From Zygnema circumcarinatum (Eukaryota > Streptophyta > Zygnematophyceae > Zygnematales > Zygnemataceae), in NCBI GenBank assembly GCA_037447605.1, contig CM074807.1, forward strand, positions 3,060,133-3,124,132: DNA of 64,000 nt, given 5' to 3'. Positions 49,401 to 58,796 of the stretch are shown piece after piece (position 1 is the stretch's first letter; each line of letters begins with the position of its first letter). Below the pieces are notes generated by a model, which worked only from the letters and a program-made list of their open reading frames with translations, did no database searches and had not been told where the DNA came from. A program made the position numbers and the translations under genes.

Positions 49401-51264
49401 CTTTGATTTTGTCAACTTTATCAGGTGAGCCACCGAAATTTGGCACTAGCCCATTTTTAAAAAACATCGTCGGTGCTTGGGCTTTTTGGTGAGGTGGGAT
49501 GGGATGCATGGGCTGACACATCAGCTAAACAATTCCTGGAACTTGATTGCGCTTGCAGCATATGTGTGAAGTGACAGGTGTTCAGTGGCTTTCTGGTTTG
49601 TTCTCTGTAACAGCAGTTGTACCTCTCCGACAAATTTATTTGGAGGTGAAACCCAGCCCCCAGGGCAGCCATGGCCTACCTGTGCGACATACCACCTCAA
49701 GGTCAATCAAGATCAACCAGTGTCCTCAGTGGTCCAGCAGCATCGGAATGTACTTGCAGAAGGGAGGGAAATGCTGAAAAAGGGAAACCCATCAAAGAAT
49801 GCTCAGAGGTCTCTTGAGACTGTGATGAACTCTGTGAGCACGACAAATGTTGGAAACAGCAAGCATGGTTGTGCTGAACGTATAGAAATAGCAGGTGGGA
49901 GAAACGAGACTTTGAATGAGGTTTCTAATTGCCAGTTGAATGGACGAGAGGGATCGACCACAGAGGGTGAGGAACAGAAGCCCTTCGGGTCTGAAGGGCA
50001 AGCGACAGATTTGATTGCAAGCAGCAATATCAATTCTGCAGGGGCTTGTGTAGAAACTGCAGGCAAAGCAACGGTCACTGACAAATGTAAGGACAAGGTG
50101 AGAACGGAGGAAATGCATGCATCTAATGGACTTGACAGAGTCAGGAGTTTGAGGAATGCTGAAGCAGTACCTGCTTCAGACTTCGCTGTGCACAAACATA
50201 ACGGGCTCCCTGAACGGGCAGGAACAAAACGTTCCGCAAATCTTGCAAGTGGAAGCAGAAGCAAGCATAACAACTCTGTGGGTAATTCTGGTGATGGGGT
50301 TCAATGTCAACAAGAAGCTAAACCTGCAATATTGGGAAGCACAGGGAGCCTAAGTCCCATCGTCAAAACTGGCCAAGAAGGGATACAGGGTAAGGGAGAA
50401 CGACTTGATGGAGGGAGGATTCACAATACCAGGACTGAACCCACAGCAGCCGAAGAAAAGGGGGTGGTGAAGATTTTGAAGAGGAAATCGGGAGAACCTG
50501 AAAGTGTTGAAAGTTTAAAATGTGGGGAAGATATGCGCAGGAACTTCACTAAGGAGGGGCATGATAAGCGAAATCAGGAAGGTCAACCTGCAACAAAGAA
50601 TGGTGGATCTGGGCACGTCTTTAAAGGAGAAAGAAGAGGCAAGTATGGAAAATCCATCCAGGAGATGGTTAGCGCAGTCATCATCTGTACGCGTGATATC
50701 AGGAAGGGAAAGGGAGAAAGGCACGATTTGGGAGAACAGGACCTCAACATTCAGGAAGCTCTTAAGAGCTTGCTGCATTCACGGGCGTGGGAAGGTTCGA
50801 AGGAGCGGAGTCCAAGCTTTGCCGATGTGGCAGACGGCCTGAAGGAGTGGGTTCTTCATTCAGTCACCACACGTGTTCCTCGTCGGCTGCAGGAAAATTT
50901 GGAGGCTTTGTATGGAATGAAGATCTACATTGCCATTGATGAGAATGAGACAGCTCCGTTGCTGCGCTTGCTGCGTGAATACATTGTAAAACACGGAACC
51001 CATCTGATGCACAGCCCGGAAGTGTGGAGAAAGGTGTACCGCTCAGTCCTGCTGAATCAGGAGGGAAGCAGATTCCTGGAGGGGGCGGGGGGCCTGCAGA
51101 GTCCTGGTCTCTCAACTCGAGCTCCACGGACACGGGAGGGCTCTCTCTCTCCTGGGAGAGAGGGTGACAGAGGAGGTAGAAGTCTGTTACATAGAACGGG
51201 AAGGAGACCCCAAGGGACATATTCTGGAAATTCACAAGAAGATCCTCGTCTGCTTTTTCCTTAA
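46496..51264 (+). CDS. Unrecognised 1,400-aa nuclear-type protein with EAR-like motif and a repeated module (3 exons)
   Basis: I do not recognise the family. Exons 46496-47628, 48006-49424 and 49614-51264 join in phase 2 both times and sum to 4,203 nt. An EAR-like LDLKLSL lies at residues 74-80. Basic NLS-like stretches include KKKVK and KILKRKS. Two related modules occur: residues 291-331 (ALQQLLDEAFRSHAW..., ending LLKEWARAL) and 1228-1268 (ALKSLLHSRAWEGSK..., ending LKEWVLHSV). After the second comes an ordered C-terminal part with IYIAIDENE and REYIVKHG. Everything between is Glu/Ser/Gly-rich and probably disordered. A chromatin or transcription role is inference from composition only. 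The acceptor at 49613 has a nearby alternative three bases downstream. Confidence 0.62.
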
Positions 51265-52558
51265 CGATTGTCGTTAGAGCTCTTTCTGTACCAATTGGGA
51301 AGGTCGGTACCTTTGAAACCAGGCATTCACTTCACCCTCTTGTACGTTGAAACTTACGAATATATCCTACTTGGGACAAGGACATGGTGGGCGAGAGGAG
51401 GGAGGGGCTCTGCTCTACACTTCTAAGCATTCTCAGATAACTGAGCAAACGGCTTCTGTCAGAATCAGCAAAATTCTGTTACTTTTTTTTCTTCTTTTCC
51501 CGTCGTTTGTTTTTAAATTAGGGAGTAATGCCGTGAAGGTAATACCTGCATAGCTCAGAGCGCGTGGATTGTCACCATCGAAATGGATTTGTTTTTCTCT
51601 AGGAAGCATAGAAAAAGCTTTCTGCAGTTTGATGTGAAAGGGGCCAGTTGTTCATCGTGTGCTACTGGGCACTTTTTTAGTGGTACTTCGTAGAGCCACC
51701 TCCCTACCTTTGTAATGCGATGGCATGAGTCCAAAGCTCACCAGAGAAGCACCGAATATATGCCGAATGTGGTCAGATTTTAAAGGCCAACGAGCACTCC
51801 GCCTAAGACTGTCTCCCACATCACATCATTCAATTGCCCAACATGATTTCACCGTCGTGCACATCACTGCTCCTAGTACAAAAAACTTCCATCAGAAGCC
51901 CAATGTCATTCAGCCTCCTACACATTTGATCGCCCAACATCACTAATTCTTCCACATCACTTCACTTTATCTTAATGATCCTTTGGTCAGTCAGCCCTGC
52001 CGCACGGCCCAGGCCTGGGCTGACAAGGAGGGAAGGGAGAGTGGTGCTCTTTGAGGCCAATCGTGGCAGCAAGGGAGAGGTTCCCGGTGCTGCCACGAGA
52101 GCCAAGCTGCCTACCGCTACCAGCCTGCCCTTAACCTCTCAAGCTGGGGTCTTTATGCAGGGGGGCGGCTCACGGCCTAACCACCTAAACAAGCCGCAGG
52201 GTCGTGGATCTCTATAAGGGCTTTCTAAATGGTAAATTAGACCCGATGGGCTTGGCACTCGTCCTCTCTACCTCTTGAAGCCGCCTGCTCAATTCCCAAC
52301 CCAAGAAGCCTAAACGAGCCATAGGAAGGCAAAAGAAACCACGGTCTTTGCTGGCATGATTATTGCCGTGCAGCCATGCGGATGTAAAGAATAAAGAAAC
52401 TTGCCTGACCAAAAGCGCAACGAATGGCATCCAGAGATTCCCTGGTGGCGAACAAATCCCGCTGTCGGTCTTCAAAGGGTTGGGTATTTCGGAAAGAAAC
52501 AATGGCGGAGATCTGCCTCGGCTCTGGGAGAGTACTGTCAGGTCTGTCGTCGGCTCAA
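51265..52558. other. Convergent intergenic region
   Basis: 3' flanks of the 1,400-aa gene and the phosphatase gene. No repeats beyond short T runs, and no gene-like frames. Confidence 0.6.
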
Positions 52559-55500
52559 TCATCTCAGTGTTCCAGCAGCGATAATCTCGCGAAGTTCATC
52601 TCTGATGGCTAGATAGCAAAACCGGAATTGCTCCTAGAGAACAACCAGCAGAAGATACCTCAACTTCAAAAGTCAGCGATCACTTCTCTACTGTGGAGCT
52701 TCAAGCGTGAGCAGACATCCTCCTCGTCATAAACAAACTACCTCAGTTGCCTCTCCTGCCGTTCAAGTCATAAACATAGCATGAAGACAACTCTACACGC
52801 AGCCGACAAGAAGCAGTAAGAAAAGGCCGGCATGCAAAAAGTAGCGATCTTATCAATTTTCTGACGAGCATGCCACATTCGCCAAATCCTATACTCCATA
52901 TACTCCGTGTTCCATTCCACCTGAGTCTACGAACACACTCAGTTGATCGAGTTCATCCACTGAGAAGACACTTCTTAAAGACCTCACCTTTGTCTGCACC
53001 ATTCCCGCGCGCTGCTCCCGGAAGTGTCGAACAGTTGCAGCTATATCTAGAGCTGAGCTGTCGCATGCTAGCAGCCTCCTTACTGTGTGATCAATCGTGC
53101 AATATGTACCCGTCCGGCCAATCCCAGCACTGCATTCGTGCACAGAAATTCTAGATAGGAGTCAAAACCTTCAATAGAAACTGTGGTTTACGTTTCCTGT
53201 GATGGGACTCAGGTCATCAGAGTATAGAGCACATCAGCTGATGGATATCATACGCATGACACATGAGGGAGACGGTGAACCCCTCCAAGCTTTCATGTTT
53301 ACGCTTGGAGAGGAGTTAATAGGCTAGATATGGATGGAATTCACGCATCACAGTGACACTAGCAATACACGCAATTTTCAGCAGTTCTGTTCACTGGGAT
53401 ATCATTGAACCCCGTGAGTTGCACCCAGTTCTCGCTACGAATGAAAGGAGCAGATTACAGTTCACGTTATACTTGAGCCCAGACTGTCTGTAAGACGTGG
53501 CTAGATGAGCTGAAAAACAGTCCTTATGTCTCTATCTGTTTGAAAGAGAAAAAGAATGGAAGAACTAAGAAACAGGTTCAGAGTTCCATGCTCAGTTAAG
53601 TAGAGAAAAAAGTAAGTAGATTGGAATGTACATCCACGCGAGCAATGGGGTATGATAGAGCAGCAAATAAATGATGAAAGGGGGAAAAGGGGAACCTGCA
53701 GTGGACTAGAAAAGGTCCCATTGAAACGGAGGAGTTTCGAAGGAGCCGAATCAGCCCTCTAATTGTGACAGTTGAGACAGGGACCCCGTGGTCTGGCCAC
53801 TCCAGATATTGGTAGTGAGGAGCTTTGTATGGAGGGCGGCTGCTCTGAATTGTTCCCACAACACGCGAAGCACAGGAGAAGACTCAGCCCCGCTGCCCCA
53901 AGGATGGAAAGCACGGTCTGCAGAACTGAAGAGCGAAAGCCCATGCATTGCATGCTCATGAAAGCATGCCATGATCATGCTGCTGTAGTAGCTCACCCCA
54001 TTTTCCGTGACATCCAGTAGTCGTTCGATTATATGAGGCTGAACAAGCCGTGTGGTTATGTTTCTGACTGTCAAATGCCCATAAACCTCCACCTCTCCTT
54101 GGTTCAACGGAAAGTAGTGCGCGCACTTCACCTGCAAACAAGCCCAATTTCTACTCCAATTAAGGCGAAATTCTCTCAAGCGACTATTTAAAAGCATGGA
54201 GTCAAACATTACCCATTAAGCCAACTGTTCGTTTTCTCCAAGATTGCTCTGAACAAAGTAGTGACGGCTCAACTTCACCAGATAACCAGCGCAAGGCTCA
54301 ACCTTGAGGAACTTACCCGAGAGCCTTCGACATTGCGGGTGAGAGAGATTATTGCTGCGCAATTCTCCTGTCTTGCCATGTCCCAAAAGTCGGCCACGGT
54401 GCTTTCTAAAGGCCCCTGAGATGCAATGAATCTTGGAAGCGCACAATCTGCGTCATACTGCAATCCACTTCATGCGAAGTAAGATCCTCTCTAACACATT
54501 CTCTCACTCTCTCCCTTACTTTGCTCATCTCTCCCTCTGTTACCAAGAAATACACAAGTTTCTGAGCGCCAGCATGGGAAGGCCGCATGTACCTCTATAT
54601 GGCTTGCATTTATGTAGTCACTACCACTGGGTGGGCTGTGGCGAGCTCCCTTCAACACCACTCTGCAGTCCTCAACTGCGCTCATTTCCAAGTCAAGGAG
54701 AAAATCTGACTGCTTTCTACTAAGGCTACTTTTGGACATGCTTACCTTATTGGCTCCGGGACATAACCAGTCTCCACTAGCTTTCCCAAGGCCAAGATGG
54801 CCGAGTGACAAATGCGTCACAGAGCCAAACTATTTCATTGACGATTATGAGGACGAAGCTGTTGACCATGGAGGATACAAGGAAGTACATCCCAGTAGCG
54901 ATTTTTGAATCGATTGCTCCCTCTCATTGCGGAAGTAGCTGCCGCCGGACCCTCTTGTATCGTATTTCGGCTAGAGTCAGTCTGCAGGAAACGAGAACAC
55001 CAGGAAAAGAGCAAAATGGTGGACATGTTGCTTTCGTGCTTTACTGCTTACGACCCTTCAAGCAATGTCATGATACTCCATTCTAGGGATATAATTTCAT
55101 GCAAGCTTTTCTCAGTGTCTTGTTCTCCTCTACAGTCTAGCCAAACTATACGTTGCCACGGAGAACTAAATATTCACCACTTGCTAGTACTGGCTGGAGC
55201 AGCATCGCAGAGGCCTAACGGAACAAGCCAGAACGTAGGAGGGTCAGCTAAGAACGTGAGGAGAACAATAGGAAAGCAACTCATATGCAAAAAGGACGGC
55301 TCGTACCTTGTCACAACATTCCCTTTAATTTCTCCATAATTTCCAGGAGAATCAGACCAATTATGACTGAACATGTACACTTTCTTGTGTGCTCATTGCA
55401 GCTTGTTTTGCAAATTTGAGTCAGATAGGAAACTCCTTTACTTGGAAATAGCAACGCTTACCTGCAAAGCATCAAACTCCCGATCAAAGCCGTTCTTGCG

Positions 55501-55761
55501 CCCACTGGGAGGAGTCTTATCCAGTTCTTCGATCTCAGCCTCCAATTGATCTAGAGCGCCTTCACACCAATGCAGAATCTCGGCATCCAGCAATTGTTGT
55601 TCTGGTCTGCTGCTTATCTGCTGCCTTTGCGCCATGTCGTCACTTGCAGCCTCTCCCATCACTCTGCTTCGGACTTTACCAAGGCCTCCCGCCCTCCCCT
55701 TCATTCCATTGAAGTGAAGTCCACAAGACGAAGGACTTGGAGTGCTCGGTGATGTATGCAT
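52559..55761 (-). CDS. PTP1-like: Classical protein tyrosine phosphatase, PTP1-like (8 exons)
   Basis: PTP1 removes phosphate from phosphotyrosine; in Arabidopsis it acts on MAP kinases MPK3 and MPK6. Exons in transcript order: 55462-55761, 54879-54951, 54593-54675, 54317-54457, 53997-54131, 53696-53844, 52988-53129, 52559-52633. They sum to 1,098 nt, 365 aa (Arabidopsis PTP1 is 340). The motifs, in order, are KNRYWDVLPF, DYINASHI, FIASQGPLESTVADFWDM, the WPD loop in EWPDHGVP, the P-loop VHCSAGIGRTGTYC with catalytic Cys and Arg, and MVQTKEQFRF with the Q-loop Gln. The catalytic Cys ends one exon and the next Ser codon is split by the intron. The acceptor at 54951 is weak. The frame is open upstream of 55761, so a 5' exon is possible. 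Confidence 0.86.
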
Positions 55762-56189
55762 TATGTAGCAGGCAGGAGCGTTTTTTTTTCCCAGGTTTGA
55801 GCTACAACCTTCTTTACTAGGATGAGAGTGAGCTGCTTGCTTGATTGAATGGCGAGGGTAAGCAGACTCGATTGATGACTTCACCAAAACCTGCAGAAAA
55901 TCAAGGATTTACAGTACACTGCCTCAGGAAATGACGACGAAAACCACCCAAATACAGCCAAAGGAGCGACCAGCACACTTCCGTACACGAGCTCGTGCAG
56001 TAAAATTTTCAAGCAACGTTGTCAATTGCTTCGAAGGACCCAATTTGTGCACGATGGCAATCACAATTAGAGATATATATCAACTTTACCAAGCAAAGCT
56101 GAACTATCTGCAACGTGCTTCGGACAGACAAACGAGAAAATAAGCAACACAAGCATTGACAAAGAAAGAATCTCGCTACCATATCTCCC

Positions 56190-56580
56190 CGCCACATATC
56201 CTCCCTCCTCCCTCCTCCCTCCTCCCTCCTCCCTCCTCCCTCCTTCCCCCCTTCCACCTTCTCCAACTCCCTCCCTCCTCTCTCCCTCCCTTCCTCCCTT
56301 CACCTTCCACGGCTCTCCCTCCCCCCTGCTTCCCTCCCTCCCCTCCTTCCTTCTTCCTCCCTTCACCCTCAGCCTCTCCCGCTCTCGCCCCCTCCAGCCT
56401 CCCTCCCCTCCCCTTCCTTCTTTTCCCTACTCCCGCTCTCCCCTCCCCACCCTTTTCCCGCCCCCTTCCCTCCACTCTCCTTCCCCTCCTCCCTCCCCAG
56501 CCTCTCCCCTCTCCCTCTCCCACTCCCTCTCCCTCTCCCTCTCCCTCCAAGAGCACCAACCTTACTCCATCGTTCTCCCC
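56190..56580. repeat. CCTCCCT pyrimidine tract
   Basis: About 390 bases of nearly pure pyrimidine, with a CCTCCCT block repeated near 56200-56240 and CCCTCT words later. It gives long Pro/Ser frames on one strand and Gly/Glu/Arg frames on the other. Confidence 0.9.
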
Positions 56581-57039
56581 CCTCCCTCCCCCTCCACAAC
56601 AAACCCTAAAACCACCCCTCCGTCAAGCGAGGCGGCAGCAGTGCCCTCTCTCCCTCCCTCGCCCCCGGGAAGCACGCCTTTCCCTTCCCTTCCCTTGCCT
56701 TTTTTCCCTTCGGCGGGCGGGCGGGCAGCGCCGCCTGCCGGACTCCGGGCTGCCCGACAAAAGGTGCGGCGTTTGGGGAGGACGGCCACGTGGCGCGCAT
56801 TGATGGGCCTCATCGCGCAATGATAATTTCTGGCTGTCCTTGGCGCAGTTCCACGCGGGTCCTGTCGGCAAGGCCAGGAGGGTCCACCTTTCTTGAACTG
56901 GATCAACCGCCGGAGTTCGAAACCGAGGTGAAAAGATTGCAACCCGCTTCAACTTTGTGGGTTGGGATTCGCTCTGAACCGTCCTCACGTGTGGGACAGG
57001 TGGCACTCAAGGTAGGCGGAAGGCCGCCGCTTGGGGCAG

Positions 57040-57430
57040 TTAAAGACTATAGATCCGTATTATACACTTTGAGGTTCGATACAATGTATAATACAGTATT
57101 AATACTGTATTATACACTGTATAATACCTCAACGCAACTGTTAACAGCCGTACAATTGGAACATAGATCCGTACGGTAATTAGGTACGGAAGGGTTGTAC
57201 GAACATGTACGGACCAAGTCACACGTGTTGAGTGTTTGGCAAGTGACGTGACTTGGAAAGTGCTGGAATTTCAATATTATAATCAATTTTTGTTCAACTA
57301 ACCACGAAAATAAAAAAAATACGTTAAATACATTAAAAATACACTGTATTTTTAAAATGTTGTATAATACGCATGTATTATACAGTGTATTAATACACGC
57401 GTTTGATACATACGGATCTATATTAAAGAC
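57040..57430. mobile_element. MITE, hAT-like by 8-bp target duplication (element 57048-57422)
   Basis: TTAAAGAC flanks the element on both sides (57040-57047 and 57423-57430). Inside these are perfect 13-bp terminal inverted repeats, TATAGATCCGTAT (57048-57060) and ATACGGATCTATA (57410-57422). The interior is 375 bp in total, AT-rich and palindrome-rich, with no coding capacity. Eight-bp duplications are typical of hAT transposons; the family name is inference because hAT ends usually start differently. Confidence 0.8.
57085..57116. repeat. 32-bp perfect palindrome inside the MITE
   Basis: The arms meet at ATT|AAT and read as exact reverse complements over 16 bp each side. A second dyad, GTATAATAC-GCAT-GTATTATAC, lies at 57362-57383. 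Confidence 0.9.
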
Positions 57431-58796
57431 AGCGAGAGAGTGCAACGTGGCATCCACATGGCATCCACGTAGTAGCGGACCTGCCCGTAAAATGTTTGGC
57501 GTAGACTTAAATGTGCCACGTGTCAATTTTTAATTGGCATTGGATCTCGCGAACTTACCCCATTTTTCTATTCGGGTGCGAAGACAAACCCGATTTCGAG
57601 TGTTTATTCAACGTCCTGCCTCTCCAGATTTTTCAACCGTGCGAGACTACGGTACGTCAGCAGAGTTGAACCACGTCAGCAAATGTTGAAGAAGTTGACG
57701 AAAGGTGGACCTTCAGAACGAAGCCCTACGGATGCTACCCGACAAAAATATTTAATATTGAACGACAATTTTCTGCCACGTCATCCTGAGTACAGTACAC
57801 TCCCTGGGTCACTTTTGGAAATGTCCCGATTGTTAGTTCGAAACTAGTACCTCTTTCGATTCCAATAGCCTCCACAGAACTACTGATTTTAAACCTCACG
57901 ATTTGTTCAAGGTGATTTTGCCTATACCGTAGCTCTTGAACATTGCCAAAACCATACAATACCGTACTGTACAAGTTACCGTACTGTACGAAAAGCATGG
58001 AAGCTGTCGCCCGTGGACCGATACGGAGCTACGTTCATGCTGCACGGTTCTGTGCGCCTTTGTTCTGTCGCGTTCTAGGGTTTTGGCGTTCTGTACGGAT
58101 TGACGTGCGCCCCAAGGTGCGCCTTCAGGCCGGAGCACCGTAAAATCGAACAGGTGGGGAAAAAAATAAATTAAAGATTTCGGCTTCTCAAAGAAAAAAA
58201 CTTTCAAAACCAGTTTCCCAAAATAAACCTTATATTTGTGGACACGATTTCATTTTGAGAAATATGAAATGAATTTTCTTTTTTTCCTCAATAACAATTT
58301 TATGGAGAACGAATTGAACATTGAGCTTCGTACAGAAATTGTTGATCGGCTCGCGGTAAGAGGTCGTACGAAAAAAATGAGGCCCGGCTAACCGGATCCC
58401 ACAAATCGCACGGAACCAACGTGGCAAAAAGTGGATACTACACGTGCGACCGAACGTGTTGAGTTTCTGAACTTTTAAAACTTTTTCGCTTTCTTAAATC
58501 GAGAAAGTTTCGACTCGAGTGTTCAAAGTTCAACCCTATTAAGACCCAGTAAGATTGAGAATTGAGAAATTAAGTAAACTCGATTCTCATTTTCTCAACC
58601 TGTTCGGTTTTACGGCATTCGGATTTCGAAACCTTGAAGCGCTTGGGTGAGAATTAGGGTTGGTCCCTCCGCAGAATGTGGCAGCAGTATGTCTGGGTGT
58701 TGAAATCCAGCGAGCTCGAGCGCAGATTGTGCAGGAACTCAGCTCGCTTGTGGGAGCAAGGCCGGGCGGAGCTGGGAGCTGGAGGTTGGGCTCGCC

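Larger units (their letters stand above)
55762..58796. other. 3-kb divergent intergenic region with low-complexity DNA and a MITE
   Basis: Lies between the phosphatase ATG (-) and the 747-aa gene ATG (+). Holds a pyrimidine tract (56190-56580), a telo-box-like AAACCCTAAA (56602-56611), CACGTG at 56787, 56986, 57222, 57517 and 58441, and a 375-bp MITE. Open frames in it derive from low-complexity DNA. Confidence 0.6.

Noticed and set aside
53000-53143. Reading of the phosphatase P-loop as HECSAGIGRTG with an altered residue
   Set aside because: The extra residue comes from intron sequence; the spliced codons give canonical HCSAGIGRTG.
56156-56803. 215-codon Pro/Ser frame
   Set aside because: Translation of the pyrimidine tract, with no conserved features.
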